From contig NZ_JABGCG010000006.1 in assembly GCF_019799925.1 (NCBI RefSeq), forward strand, positions 292,543-356,542: 64,000 bases of DNA, given 5' to 3'. Numbering within the stretch: the first letter of the stretch is position 1; every line of letters begins with the position of its first letter. The position numbers and the translations under genes were made by a program. The notes under the pieces are model-generated. The model made no database searches. It worked only from the letters and a program-made list of their open reading frames with translations, and had not been told where the DNA came from. Positions 24,295-32,709 of this stretch are shown in pieces. Source of the stretch: Blastococcus sp. CPCC 205250. Its GTDB lineage: Bacteria > Actinomycetota > Actinomycetes > Mycobacteriales > Geodermatophilaceae.

Positions 24295-25733
24295 GCGGAC
24301 ACGGCCTCCCGCGCCCGGCCCTGCACCTGGCCGTGTACCCGATCGCGGGCCCGGCCGCGCACCCCGTCGCGCACCCGGCCGCGGACCCCGTCGTAGACGG
24401 CCGCGACCCGCTCGGCCAGCCGTGGCCAGGCGTACTCCCCGGCGCGCTCGCGGGCGCCGGCGGCCAGCCGCGCGCGCAGGTCCGGGTCGCCCACCACGCG
24501 GTCGAGGGCGGCAGCCAGCGCGGCGGGGTCCAGCGGCGGGACGAGCAGGCCGGTGACGCCGTCGTCCACCACCGTGGGGATGCCGCCCACGTCGCTGGCC
24601 ACCACCGGCAGTCCCGCGGCCATGGCCTCGGTGAGCACCGACCCCATCTCCTCGTAGGCCGAGGGCAGCACCAGCACGTCGAGGGCCGCCAGCACCCCCG
24701 GGACGGCATCGTGCGCCACGAACCCGCGCAGCGTGATCCGGTCCCGGGCGGGGCTGGCCGCGACCGCCCGCTCCACCAGCGCCCGGTCGGGGCCGTCGCC
24801 GACGACCACGAGCTGGGCGCGCTCCCGCATCAGCCCGAAGGCCTCCACCAGCACGTCGGGCCGCTTCTGCGGGGCCAGGCGCCCGACGTAGCCGATCCTC
24901 GGCCGGGGCACGCCGGCGAGCACGTCGCCGGCGCCCCGGGCGAACAGCGCCGGGTCGAAGCCGGAGGGGATGGTGTGCACCCGTCCGGCGGGGACGCCGT
25001 CGGCCCGGACCGCCGCCGCCGTCCGCTCGGTGAGGACGACGACCGCGTCCGCCCGCCGCAGGGTGCTGCGCTCCACCCAGCCACCGACGGCGCGCAGCAG
25101 CCGTGCCCGCGGCGAGCCGCCGGAGAGCGTGTGCCCGACGCTGCAGTGCAGGGTGACCACGAGGGGACACCGGTGCCGGCGGGCCGCCAGGCGCCCCAGC
25201 GGCAGCACCGCCAGGTCCTCGCCCTGGTGGGCGTGCACGACGTCGACGGGTTCGGGCCCCCGGGCGAGCACGCGGGGGAGTCCGGCGATCGCCCACAGCT
25301 GGCGGAGGCGGGCAATCGGCAGCCCGGTGCGGTGCACGCCGACGCCCTGCAGCATCCGGCTGGTCCCCGCCGGGGCCGCCAGCCGCGAGGTGACGACGGT
25401 CTGCCGATGTCCCTGCGCGTCGAGGCAGCGGGTGAGGGTCGCGGTGTGGTTCTGCATGCCGCCGATGGGGTCGAAGCGCGCCGCCCGTCCGTCCAGCGCG
25501 CCGGGCAGCGCGTCCGGTCCGCCCGGGACCCGCCCGGTGGTGGCGGGCCCGGCGGTGGCGGGCCCGGCGGTGACGGCGAGCCCGGGGGTGGTGGCCTGCC
25601 CGCCGGTCGCGGGCTCGAAGACGCTGCACAGGCGCAGGACGTGCAGGGCCTCGTCAGGGGCCTCGTCAGGGGCCTCGTCAAGGGCCTCGTCAGGGGGCGC
25701 GTCTCGGGCGGCGTCGTCGACGGGGTGGGGCAC
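24291..25733 (-). CDS. GT4-family glycosyltransferase with a low-complexity insertion
   Basis: This 480-residue GT-B enzyme has the first strand LRLCSVFEP at ~30, the loop IGGMQNHTATL only at ~82, VDVVHAHQGED, RIGYVGRLAPQKRPDVLVEAF and the nucleotide-sugar site SAYEEMGSVLTEAMAAGLPVV. In ordinary GT4 proteins strand 1 runs almost directly into the GGM loop; here about 40 Ala/Thr/Gly/Pro residues intervene, encoded by short repeats. The N-terminal DEAPDEAP run is encoded by a 12-bp tandem repeat, and the C terminus is a repetitive Arg/Val/Asp/Gly tail. The GTG start is supported by GAGGAGG 6 bases upstream. First gene of a two-gene unit. Confidence 0.82.
   Translation of the reverse strand: MPHPVDDAARDAPPDEALDEAPDEAPDEALHVLRLCSVFEPATGGQATTPGLAVTAGPATAGPATTGRVPGGPDALPGALDGRAARFDPIGGMQNHTATLTRCLDAQGHRQTVVTSRLAAPAGTSRMLQGVGVHRTGLPIARLRQLWAIAGLPRVLARGPEPVDVVHAHQGEDLAVLPLGRLAARRHRCPLVVTLHCSVGHTLSGGSPRARLLRAVGGWVERSTLRRADAVVVLTERTAAAVRADGVPAGRVHTIPSGFDPALFARGAGDVLAGVPRPRIGYVGRLAPQKRPDVLVEAFGLMRERAQLVVVGDGPDRALVERAVAASPARDRITLRGFVAHDAVPGVLAALDVLVLPSAYEEMGSVLTEAMAAGLPVVASDVGGIPTVVDDGVTGLLVPPLDPAALAAALDRVVGDPDLRARLAAGARERAGEYAWPRLAERVAAVYDGVRGRVRDGVRGRARDRVHGQVQGRAREAVSA
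25646..25695. repeat. 12-bp tandem repeat inside the GT4 gene
   Basis: About four copies of a unit like GGGCCTCGTCAG, one with a G-to-A change, all in frame. They encode the Asp-Glu-Ala-Pro/Leu repeat of the N terminus and do not disturb the reading frame. Confidence 0.8.
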
Positions 25734-25752
25734 TGCGGACCTCCTCGGCTGA

Positions 25753-25775
25753 GATCCGTAGTGCACCACGGGATC
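25753..25775. promoter_or_regulatory. Imperfect palindrome in the divergent glycosyltransferase promoter region
   Basis: GATCCGTAGTG is followed immediately by CACCACGGGATC, a near-perfect dyad with one mismatch and one extra base. It lies in the 93-base gap between two divergently transcribed glycosyltransferase units and could be a shared operator. No regulator gene is adjacent. Confidence 0.4.
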
Positions 25776-25826
25776 GTGCGGGCCGCCCGGGGTTGGCGGG
25801 GGAGCGGGCGGGGCAGGAGGCCCGCC

Positions 25827-26915
25827 GTGCCGCCGCCGCTCGCCGATCCCGCTGTCCGCCGGGTGCTGCTGGTGCGGATGCGGGTGGGCCTCGGCGACCT
25901 GCTCTGCACCCTGCCCGCACTGCGCCGGCTGCGCACCGCCCGGCCCGACGTCCACGTCGCGCTGGCCACCTGGCCGCGGATGGCGCCGGTGGTCGAGCGG
26001 CTCGGCTCGCCGGACGGCCGGCCGCTGGTCGACGAGCTGGTGGCCTTCCCGGGCGCCGAGGGCATCCCCGACGGGCCGGTGGACCCGGCCGGCTGGGCGG
26101 CCTTCGCCGCGGCCGGGAGCGGCTTCGACCTCGCGCTGCAGGACTACGGCGACCGGCCGGCCGCCAACCGGGTGACGGCGGCGGTCGGCGCCCGGCTCAC
26201 CGGCGGCTTCGCGCCCACCGGGTGGCCGGTGCCGCCCGGCGCCGAGGACCTGTACCTGCGGTACCCACTGGACCTGCACGAGGCGCAGCGGCACGTCCGG
26301 CTGCTCGAGCACCTCGGCCTGCCGGCCGGCGGCGCGGTCGACATGGGCTTCGACCTGCGCTCCGCCGACGAGGCGGAGCACGCCGCGACCCTGGCCCGGC
26401 ACGGGCTCGTGCCGGGCGGGTACGTCGTCCTGCACCCGGGGGCGTCGGCGGCCACGCGCCGCTGGCCGGTCGCCCGCTACGCCGAGGTGGGGGACGCCCT
26501 CGCCGCCGACGGGCTGGCGGTCGTGCTCACCGGCGTGCCGGGCGAGGTGCAGCCCGCCGCGGTCGCGGCGGCGATGCGCGCGCCGGCGGTCGACCTGAGC
26601 GGTGCGACGTCCCTGGGCGGGTTGGCCGCCCTCCTGCGCGACGCCGCGGTCCTGGTCGGAAACGACACGGGGTCGGCGCACCTGGCCGCGGCAGTCGGCG
26701 GCCGCAGCGTCACGGTGTTCCTGCCCGGCGACCCGGTCCGCTGGGCCCACCCCGGGCCGCGGCACCGGGCGCTGGTGCCCGACGTCGCCTGCGCCCCCTG
26801 CCCGCACCTGGTGTGCCCCATCGAGTTCCGCTGCGCGCAGACCGTGCGCCCGGACGCCGTCCTCGCGGCCGCCCGCGAGCTCGCCGGGGCCGCCCGGCAG
26901 GAGGCGGTGGCGTGA
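25827..26915 (+). CDS. Glycosyltransferase family 9 protein (heptosyltransferase-like)
   Basis: The 362-residue protein starts with VRRVLLVRMRVGLGDLLCTLPALRRLR, the GT9 N-terminal signature, and has VVLHPGASAATRRWP, DLSGATSLGGLAALLRDA and LVGNDTGSAHLAAAVG, the ADP-heptose-binding elements. CAPCPHLVCPIEFRC near the C terminus is a cysteine cluster also seen in other family members. Actinobacteria lack LPS, so the heptose or other sugar probably enters a secreted glycan or glycolipid. GTG 25827 has AGGAGG 6 bases upstream. It overlaps the next gene by 4 bases (GTGA). Confidence 0.87.
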   Translation: MPPPLADPAVRRVLLVRMRVGLGDLLCTLPALRRLRTARPDVHVALATWPRMAPVVERLGSPDGRPLVDELVAFPGAEGIPDGPVDPAGWAAFAAAGSGFDLALQDYGDRPAANRVTAAVGARLTGGFAPTGWPVPPGAEDLYLRYPLDLHEAQRHVRLLEHLGLPAGGAVDMGFDLRSADEAEHAATLARHGLVPGGYVVLHPGASAATRRWPVARYAEVGDALAADGLAVVLTGVPGEVQPAAVAAAMRAPAVDLSGATSLGGLAALLRDAAVLVGNDTGSAHLAAAVGGRSVTVFLPGDPVRWAHPGPRHRALVPDVACAPCPHLVCPIEFRCAQTVRPDAVLAAARELAGAARQEAVA

Positions 26916-27967
26916 GCCGGCGCATCACGCTGGTCAGCGACACGGAGACGTGGGGCGGGGCCGACGTCCACCTGGCCGCGCTGCTGCGCCGGCTGCCGGC
27001 GCTCGGCTGGTCGGTGCGCCTGGTCTGCGCCGAGCCGCTGGCCGCCCACCACGCGGAGTTCGACCCGGTCGTCGTGCCGCTGGCCCGGCACTCCGACCGG
27101 TCGCCGGAGATGCGGGAGGCGATCGCGGCGACGCGGCCGGACGTCGTGTGGGTCAACCTCGTCGACCCGGGCTCGAACGCCGCCGCCGTGACCGCCGCGC
27201 AGTCCGTGGCGCCGACGGCCGGGGTGCTGCACCTCGTCGGCGACACCGGCACGGGAGCGGCGCGGCAGCGGCTGGTCGAGCTGTACGCGGGCTTCGCGGT
27301 GCTGGTCACGCCGGCCACGGAGATCCGCGACCAGATCGTCGCCGACCTCGGGGTGCCGGCCTCCGGGGTGCACGTGGTGCCCAACGGCGTGGACGTCCCG
27401 GCCACCGCCCCCGGGCCGGCCGGCAACGCGGTGCCGCGGCTGGGCACCTTCGGCCGGCTGACCCCGCAGAAGGGGTTCGACGTGCTGCTGGAGGCCTTCG
27501 GCCAGCTGGTCGCCGACGGTGCCCCGGTGGAGCTCGTCATCGGCGGGGCCGGCCGGGAGGAGGCGTCGCTGCGGGCCGCCGCCGCGGGCCTGCCGGTCAC
27601 CTTCCCCGGCTTCGTCGAGGACGCGCCGTCGTTCCTGCGGCAGTTCGACCTGTTCTGCCTCTCGTCGCGGCGGGAGGCCCTGCCGCTGGTGCTGCTCGAG
27701 GCGATGGCGGCCGGTCTGCCGTGCGTGTCCACCGACGTGGGCGACGTCCGCACCGCCGTGGGCGAGGACGCCGTCGTCGTCCCCGTCGAGGACGCCGGGG
27801 CGCTGGCCGCGGCGCTGCGCGGGCTGCTCGCCGACCCCGCCCGCCGCGCCTCGCTGGGCGCCCGCGCGCGGGCCCGGGCGGTGCGCGACTTCGACGCCGG
27901 CCTCATGGTCGAGCGGATCTCCGCCGTCCTGGCGCCGCTGGCCGGGGCCCGGTCCCGAGAGGGTTAG
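26912..27967 (+). CDS. GT4-family glycosyltransferase
   Basis: This 351-residue GT-B glycosyltransferase has the N-terminal loop TETWGGADVHLAALLRRL, linker PNGVDVPAT, donor domain RLGTFGRLTPQKGFDVLLEAF and the nucleotide-sugar motif SSRREALPLVLLEAMAAGLP. It is coupled to the GT9 gene and followed by a hairpin (27980-28002). Together with the divergent pair it makes a four-gene glycan-assembly cluster; there are no polymerase or flippase genes in the window. Confidence 0.87.
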   Translation: MSRRITLVSDTETWGGADVHLAALLRRLPALGWSVRLVCAEPLAAHHAEFDPVVVPLARHSDRSPEMREAIAATRPDVVWVNLVDPGSNAAAVTAAQSVAPTAGVLHLVGDTGTGAARQRLVELYAGFAVLVTPATEIRDQIVADLGVPASGVHVVPNGVDVPATAPGPAGNAVPRLGTFGRLTPQKGFDVLLEAFGQLVADGAPVELVIGGAGREEASLRAAAAGLPVTFPGFVEDAPSFLRQFDLFCLSSRREALPLVLLEAMAAGLPCVSTDVGDVRTAVGEDAVVVPVEDAGALAAALRGLLADPARRASLGARARARAVRDFDAGLMVERISAVLAPLAGARSREG

Positions 27968-27979
27968 GCGCCGGCCGGC

Positions 27980-28002
27980 CAGGTCTCCCACGGGGGGACC
28001 TG
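27980..28002 (+). terminator. Hairpin after the glycosyltransferase unit
   Basis: CAGGTCTCC (27980-27988) pairs with GGGGACCTG (27994-28002) with one mismatch and a 5-base loop, 12 bases after the stop codon. Confidence 0.5.
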
Positions 28003-28084
28003 CCCGCTTCCCAGCACCAGGCGCTGCAGGGTGTGTGGATCTGCGCTGTCGGCTGGCTTGCTCTCCCCTGGAACTGTCGTACCT

Positions 28085-28098
28085 CGAACGTATGTTCG
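28085..28098 (+). promoter_or_regulatory. LexA (SOS) box at the promoter of the HNH gene
   Basis: CGAAC-GTAT-GTTCG is a perfect match to the LexA-binding consensus of Gram-positive bacteria, including actinobacteria (CGAAC-N4-GTTCG). It contains the likely -10 TATGTT (28091-28096), with TGGAAC 16 bases upstream as a weak -35. The ATG of the HNH gene begins 6 bases after the -10, implying a leaderless, LexA-repressed mRNA. Confidence 0.85.
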
Positions 28099-28102
28099 GT
28101 CC

Positions 28103-29692
28103 ATGTCACGGATCGCCGGCTCCTCGCTCATCGAGGGCGCGCTGGTCGACTGGACGATCGAGCAGCCGGTGCGTCTGCCGCAGCTGCCCGTGGAGCTGCT
28201 GAGCCGTGAGCAGGTGGCCGTCGAGCTGCAGCGGGTGAGCGCGCAGAAGGCGATGCTGGCCGCCTACGAGGCCGAGCTGGTGCTCGCGCTGGCCGATGCG
28301 TCGCCCGACGGCGACGACCCGGCGCCGGGCACGCCGGGCGCACGCGGGTCCTGGGGCGCGCGGTCGCAGCCGGCGGGGGTGTCGGAGTTCTTCGCGGCGG
28401 AGCTGTCGATGGTGCTCAACTGCGGGCGCGGTACCGCCTCCCACCTGGTCGCGCGGGCGTGGACCTGGCGGGAGAACCTGCCGGGCACCTGGGGTGCGCT
28501 GGCGGCGGGCGTGCTGGACGAACCGCGGGCGAAGGTCATGGCCGAGGTGCTGGAGCAGGCCGAGCCGGGTGTGGCGCGGCGGGTGGAGGCCGAACTCCTG
28601 CCGGAGGCGGGGGACCTGTCCCTGCGGAGGCTGCGGGGGCGGGCCTCGGCGCTGCTGCTCCGTCACGACGCCACCGCGGCCGACGAGCGGCGTCAGGAGG
28701 CGGAGCTGGCCACGGACGTACGCGTGTACCCCTCGCCGCGCGACGGCATGAGCACCGTGGCCGCCGAGCTCCCGATCGAGGAGGCGGCGGCCGTCCACGA
28801 CACCGTCGACCGGCTGGCCAGGATGCTGAAGGCCGACGGGGACACCCGGCCCATCGGACAGCTGCGCAGCCAGGTGTTCTCCGACCTGATCCGCCGCCCG
28901 TGGGACGACTCGCGTCCGTCGACGACCGCGCATCTGCAGATCGTCACCGCCCTGGCGGCGCTGGAGGGGACCTCGACCGAGGCCGGCGAGGTGAGCGGGC
29001 TGGCGATCACCGCCGCGCACCTGCGGGAGTTGCTGCGCCGCCTGGACGCCCCGGGGGTGCAGGCGCCCGAGGGCGGATCGGTCACCGTGGCGCTGACCGA
29101 CGACGACGGCGGCCTGCTGGCCACGGCCCGGCTCGAGCGGCTGCGCCGGCTGGCCCGCCGCGGCTGCCCGACCCACCCCGGCGATGCGGGGGAGGGTGCC
29201 GACGGGTGTGGTTGCGCGCTGCTCGGCCGGCCTGCGGCGGTGGACCGCTACACCCCGAGCGCCGCGCAGCAGACGTTCGTGCGCACCCGCGACCGCACCT
29301 GCCGCTTCCCGAACTGCGGGCAGCGGGTCGGCTGGGCCGACGCCGACCACGTCGTCCCGCACTCCTGCGGCGGCGGGACCGACTGCGCGAACCTGTGCTG
29401 CCTGTGCCGCAGCCACCACCGGCTCAAGACCTTCGCCCGCGGCTGGCACTTCGAGATGACCACCGACGGGGTGCTCACCGTGACCACGCCGTCCGGTGTC
29501 ACCCGCACCACCCGACCACCCGGCCTGCGGCCACCGGGGACCGGAGCCGACCCGCCGAGGAGCACCTCTCCGTCACGACAGCCCGACGGGGCCGCAGGGA
29601 GAGGCGACGGACGGTCACCCGGTTGGCAGCCACCGACCGGGGCCGGCGGACCGTCGGCGCCTTCCCTCGGCGACGATCCGCCGCCCTTCTGA
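28103..29692 (+). CDS. DUF222 / HNH endonuclease-domain protein (13E12 type), SOS-boxed
   Basis: Residues ~35-330 of this 529-residue protein are the helical DUF222 domain and ~395-455 an HNH nuclease fold: CRFPNCGQRVGW, ADHVVPHS with His416, then CCLCRSHHRLK (zinc cysteines and final His). The tail is a Pro/Gly/Arg-rich disordered segment. This is the actinobacterial 13E12-repeat family, present in many copies per genome, with unknown biological role. ATG 28103 is chosen because the promoter with its LexA box leaves no room for an upstream start. Induction by DNA damage is strongly suggested. Confidence 0.88.
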   Translation: MSRIAGSSLIEGALVDWTIEQPVRLPQLPVELLSREQVAVELQRVSAQKAMLAAYEAELVLALADASPDGDDPAPGTPGARGSWGARSQPAGVSEFFAAELSMVLNCGRGTASHLVARAWTWRENLPGTWGALAAGVLDEPRAKVMAEVLEQAEPGVARRVEAELLPEAGDLSLRRLRGRASALLLRHDATAADERRQEAELATDVRVYPSPRDGMSTVAAELPIEEAAAVHDTVDRLARMLKADGDTRPIGQLRSQVFSDLIRRPWDDSRPSTTAHLQIVTALAALEGTSTEAGEVSGLAITAAHLRELLRRLDAPGVQAPEGGSVTVALTDDDGGLLATARLERLRRLARRGCPTHPGDAGEGADGCGCALLGRPAAVDRYTPSAAQQTFVRTRDRTCRFPNCGQRVGWADADHVVPHSCGGGTDCANLCCLCRSHHRLKTFARGWHFEMTTDGVLTVTTPSGVTRTTRPPGLRPPGTGADPPRSTSPSRQPDGAAGRGDGRSPGWQPPTGAGGPSAPSLGDDPPPF

Positions 29693-29746
29693 GGACGGGG
29701 TCGGGAGTCGCCCAGGCTTCGTCCCGGTGTGGGGAGGCGCATCGCT

Positions 29747-29870
29747 GTGCCGACGTGCCGACGTGCCCCCGCCGCCGTGCCGACGTGCCCCCGCCGCCGT
29801 GTCGCCGTGGAGACGTGTCTCCGTGGTGACGTGTCTCCGTGGGGATGTGTCCCCATGTCGACGTGTCGCC
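29747..29870. repeat. Degenerate 8-bp tandem array of alternating complementary units
   Basis: The 124 bases read as consecutive 8-mers beginning GTG (once ATG): GTGCCGAC twice, a 14-base variant, GTGCCGAC, the same 14-base variant, then GTGTCGCC, GTGGAGAC, GTGTCTCC, GTGGTGAC, GTGTCTCC, GTGGGGAT, GTGTCCCC, ATGTCGAC, GTGTCGCC. Neighbouring units in the second half are mutually complementary, so hairpins such as GGAGAC-GT-GTCTCC and GGGGA-N4-TCCCC recur every 16 bases. It lies between two convergent genes and may act as a bidirectional terminator or mRNA stabiliser. Confidence 0.8.
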
Positions 29871-29904
29871 CTGAGGCGGCCGCGGGCTCCCGACGCGGGG
29901 TGGC

Positions 29905-30255
29905 TCAGCAGCAGTCGGGGTCGAGCACCCGCACCAGCGCCCCGAGCGACTCGCGGCGCGCCCGGTACCAGACGTTCATCCCGCGGCGCTCGCCCTCGAC
30001 GAGCCCGGCCCGGCGCAACTGCCCGAGGTGGTGGCTGACCGTGGCCTCGGTGAGTCCCACGACCGGCGCGAGGTCGCAGGTGCACACCTCGTCCCGGGTG
30101 AGCAGCAGGGACATCAACCGCAACCGCGCCGGGTCGGCCAGCGCCTTGAGCCGGAGTGCGACCTCGACCGCCGCCTCCTCGGTCATCGCCGCGGCCGCGA
30201 CCGGGGCGCAGCAGACCGGTGCGGTGGTGTCGAGCACGGGGAGGGCCTTGGGCAC
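29905..30255 (-). CDS. ArsR-family metal(loid)-responsive repressor
   Basis: The 116-residue winged helix has ALADPARLRLMSLLLTRDEVCTCDLAPVVG, with a CTC thiol pair in the ArsR/CmtR position, then LTEATVSHHLGQLRRAG as recognition helix. Extra Cys pairs at the N terminus (PVCCAP) and C terminus (DPDCC) may complete an arsenic, cadmium or lead site. The start is the GTG at 30255; a TTGACA -35 lies about 30 bases upstream and leaves little or no leader. Divergent from arsI/cadI, it should repress both through the palindromes at 30276-30335. Confidence 0.87.
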   Translation of the reverse strand: MPKALPVLDTTAPVCCAPVAAAAMTEEAAVEVALRLKALADPARLRLMSLLLTRDEVCTCDLAPVVGLTEATVSHHLGQLRRAGLVEGERRGMNVWYRARRESLGALVRVLDPDCC

Positions 30256-30275
30256 GGCCCCAGTCTGCCACCTCC

Positions 30276-30335
30276 TTGACGTATGTCAAAGACGTCGGCA
30301 GAGTGGGCGCCGCGCCACCTCTTCGACATACGTCA
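30276..30335. promoter_or_regulatory. Two ArsR-type operators between arsR-type gene and arsI/cadI
   Basis: TTGAC-GTAT-GTCAA at 30276-30289 is a perfect 14-bp palindrome overlapping the -35 of the leftward gene. A second, related half-conserved site TCGACATACGTCA lies at 30323-30335, closer to the rightward gene. The shared core GACGTATGTC (or its complement) in both suggests one regulator controls both directions. Confidence 0.75.
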
Positions 30336-30353
30336 CACTCCCTGGAGGCCCTC

Positions 30354-30830
30354 GTGTCCCGCATCCAGCTCGCCCTCGACGTCGACGACATCGACGAGGC
30401 CGTCGGCTTCTACACCCGGCTGCTCGGCGTCGAGCCCGCCAAGCGCCGCCCCGGCTACGCGAACTTCGCCGTCGAGCAGCCGCCGCTCAAGCTCGTGCTG
30501 CTGGAGAACCCCGGCCGCGGCGGCGCCCTCAACCACCTCGGGGTCGAGCTCGACTCCAGCGACGAGGTGCACGCCGAGATCGACCGGCTGACCGGCGCCG
30601 GCCTGCTCGCCGACCCCGAGATGGGCACCACCTGCTGCTACGCCACGCAGGACAAGGCGTGGGTGACCGGCCCCGGGGGCGAGCGCTGGGAGGTCTACAC
30701 CGTCCTCGCCGACAGCGAGACCTTCGGCGCGCCGCCCGCGGCGGAGGAGTCCGGCACCTGCTGCGGCCAGGAGGCGCCCGCCAGCCAGGACGTCGCCACC
30801 TGCTGCGCACCGGCAGTCCCCGCGAGCTGA
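30354..30830 (+). CDS. arsI: ArsI/CadI-family glyoxalase-fold metalloid resistance protein
   Basis: The 158-residue vicinal-oxygen-chelate protein has [20 protein letters not shown] at the N terminus and the metal-ligand His in [32 protein letters not shown] carries the vicinal Cys pair that binds organoarsenicals in ArsI C-As lyases. The C-terminal Cys pairs (GTCCGQ and ATCCAP) are typical of this group and of mycobacterial CadI. ArsI cleaves the carbon-arsenic bond of methylarsenite; CadI is cadmium-induced. Start GTG 30354 has GGAGG 5 bases upstream. Confidence 0.88.
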   Translation: MSRIQLALDVDDIDEAVGFYTRLLGVEPAKRRPGYANFAVEQPPLKLVLLENPGRGGALNHLGVELDSSDEVHAEIDRLTGAGLLADPEMGTTCCYATQDKAWVTGPGGERWEVYTVLADSETFGAPPAAEESGTCCGQEAPASQDVATCCAPAVPAS

Positions 30831-30860
30831 CGCCGGCGCCGTGCACGGGCGGTGTGCGGC

Positions 30861-30890
30861 AGGGCCCGTCCCGCCGGCGGAGCGGGCCCT
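30861..30890 (+). terminator. Hairpin after arsI/cadI
   Basis: AGGGCCCG (30861-30868) pairs with CGGGCCCT (30883-30890); the 14-base loop itself contains the self-complementary CCGCCGGCGG. It lies 31 bases after the stop and before pgi. Confidence 0.55.
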
Positions 30891-30972
30891 CGGCGCACGT
30901 CGCCCCGTGCCGGGGGAGGCGCCCGGCTGCCCTCGGGGTTCGGACCGGCGGCCGTTCGGGCAGGGTGTGCCC

Positions 30973-32649
30973 ATGGACTCCGCCGCCATCGACATCACCG
31001 CGACGCCGGAGTGGCGGGCGCTCGCCGAGCACCACGCGCAGATCCGCGACCGGCACCTGCGCGACCTGTTCGCCGAGGACCCCGACCGCGCCCGTCGCCT
31101 CACCCGCCGAGTTGCCGACCTCGTCGTCGACCAGTCGAAGCACCGTGTCACCGACGAGACGCTGCGGCTGCTGCTCGCGCTGGCCGAGCGCGCCGGCCTG
31201 CGCGAGCGGATCGACGCGATGTTCGCCGGCGAGCACGTCAACGTCACCGAGGACCGCGCCGTCCTGCACGTCGCCCTGCGCGCCCCCGCGTCGGCCGGGC
31301 TCGTGGTCGACGGCCAGGACGTCACCGCCGACGTGCACGAGGTGCTCGACCGCATGGCGGAGTTCGCGGAGCGCGTCCGCTCGGGGGACTGGAAGGGCCA
31401 CACCGGCACGCGCATCCGCGCCGTGGTCAACATCGGCATCGGCGGCTCCGACCTCGGCCCGGCGATGGCCTACACCGCGCTGCGCGCCTACGCCGACCGC
31501 GGCATCACGGCCCGGTTCGTCTCCAACATCGACCCCACGGACTTCGCCGAGGCCACCCGCGACCTCGACCCGGCCGAGACGCTGTTCGTCGTCTCGTCCA
31601 AGACCTTCACCACGCTGGAGACGCTCACCAACGCCTCCGTCGCCCGCGACTGGCTGCTGCGCGGGCTGGGTGCCGACGAGAGCGCGGTCGCCAAGCACTT
31701 CGTCGCCGTCTCCACCAACACCGACGCCGTCCGCGGGTTCGGCATCGACCCGGCCAACATGTTCGGCTTCTGGGACTGGGTCGGCGGCCGCTACTCCTTC
31801 ATGTCGGCCATCGGGCTGTCGCTCATGGTCGCCATCGGGCCCGAGGCCTACCGGGAGATGCTGGCCGGGGCGAACGCCGTGGACGAGCACGTCCGCACCG
31901 CCCCGCTGGCGGAGAACCTGCCGGTCCTGCAGGGGCTGATCAACGTCTGGTACACCGACTTCTTCGGCGCCCAGACCCACGCGGTCCTGCCCTACAGCCA
32001 GTACCTGTCGCGGCTGCCCGCCTACCTGCAGCAGCTCACGATGGAGAGCAACGGCAAGTCGGTCCGGTGGGACGGCGAGGCGGTGACGACGGCGACCGGC
32101 GAGGTCTACTGGGGCGAGCCGGGCACCAACGGCCAGCACGCGTTCCACCAGCTGCTGCACCAGGGGACGTCGCTGGTGCCGGCCAACTTCATCGGCTTCG
32201 GGCAGCCCAACCACGAGATCGGCGTCGAGGGCTCCGCGGACGGGGGACAGGGCGACATGCACGACCTGCTGATGGCCAACATGTTCGCCCAGTCCGCGGC
32301 GCTGGCCTTCGGCCGGACCGCCGAGCAGGTCGCCGCCGACGGCACCGACCCGGCCGTCGTCCCGCACAAGGTCATGCCCGGTAACCGCCCCAGCACCACG
32401 ATCCTGGCGCCGCGCCTGACGCCGTCGACGCTGGGCCAGCTCGTCGCCTTCTACGAGCACACCGTGCTCGCCGAGGGCGTGATCTGGCAGATCGACTCGT
32501 TCGACCAGTGGGGCGTGGAGCTGGGCAAGGTCATGGCCCGCGACCTCGCCCCCGCGCTGACCAGCGAGGAGCCACCGGAGCTGGACCAGGACGCCTCCAC
32601 CACCGAGCTGGTGCGCACCTACCGGCGGCTGCGGGGTCGCACCGGCTGA
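30973..32649 (+). CDS. pgi: Glucose-6-phosphate isomerase
   Basis: The 558-residue cytoplasmic enzyme interconverts glucose 6-phosphate and fructose 6-phosphate. Visible signatures are [29 protein letters not shown] (phosphate binding), [12 protein letters not shown] with the catalytic Glu, [16 protein letters not shown] with the catalytic His, and a C-terminal KVMARDL with the active-site Lys. Length is normal. ATG 30973 has no good Shine-Dalgarno. It is followed after 60 bases by pfkA, so the two steps feeding upper glycolysis are side by side. Confidence 0.97.
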   Translation: MDSAAIDITATPEWRALAEHHAQIRDRHLRDLFAEDPDRARRLTRRVADLVVDQSKHRVTDETLRLLLALAERAGLRERIDAMFAGEHVNVTEDRAVLHVALRAPASAGLVVDGQDVTADVHEVLDRMAEFAERVRSGDWKGHTGTRIRAVVNIGIGGSDLGPAMAYTALRAYADRGITARFVSNIDPTDFAEATRDLDPAETLFVVSSKTFTTLETLTNASVARDWLLRGLGADESAVAKHFVAVSTNTDAVRGFGIDPANMFGFWDWVGGRYSFMSAIGLSLMVAIGPEAYREMLAGANAVDEHVRTAPLAENLPVLQGLINVWYTDFFGAQTHAVLPYSQYLSRLPAYLQQLTMESNGKSVRWDGEAVTTATGEVYWGEPGTNGQHAFHQLLHQGTSLVPANFIGFGQPNHEIGVEGSADGGQGDMHDLLMANMFAQSAALAFGRTAEQVAADGTDPAVVPHKVMPGNRPSTTILAPRLTPSTLGQLVAFYEHTVLAEGVIWQIDSFDQWGVELGKVMARDLAPALTSEEPPELDQDASTTELVRTYRRLRGRTG

Positions 32650-32696
32650 TGCGGGGCCGCGTCGGCGAGTCGACATGTCGTCTAGACGTCATGACG

Positions 32697-32709
32697 TATC
32701 ATCGGCGCG
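32697..32709 (+). promoter_or_regulatory. Probable -10 box and leaderless start of pfkA
   Basis: TATCAT at 32697-32702 ends 7 bases before the GTG start and no Shine-Dalgarno is present, so pfkA is probably transcribed from the first base of its start codon. The upstream -35 is not clear. GTCTAGAC just upstream is a short palindrome. Confidence 0.5.

Noticed and set aside
25646..25695. CRISPR or IS-related repeat
   Set aside because: It is a 12-bp in-frame repeat within a glycosyltransferase gene.
22432..27967. Complete polysaccharide biosynthesis locus
   Set aside because: Only glycosyltransferases are present; no polymerase, flippase, nucleotide-sugar synthesis or export genes accompany them.
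28103..29692. Homing endonuclease or mobile element
   Set aside because: The DUF222-HNH family is a resident, multi-copy actinobacterial family; there are no terminal repeats, target duplications or interrupted host gene.
29747..29870. CRISPR array
   Set aside because: The period is 8 bases with no unique spacers of 30 or so bases and no cas genes in the window.
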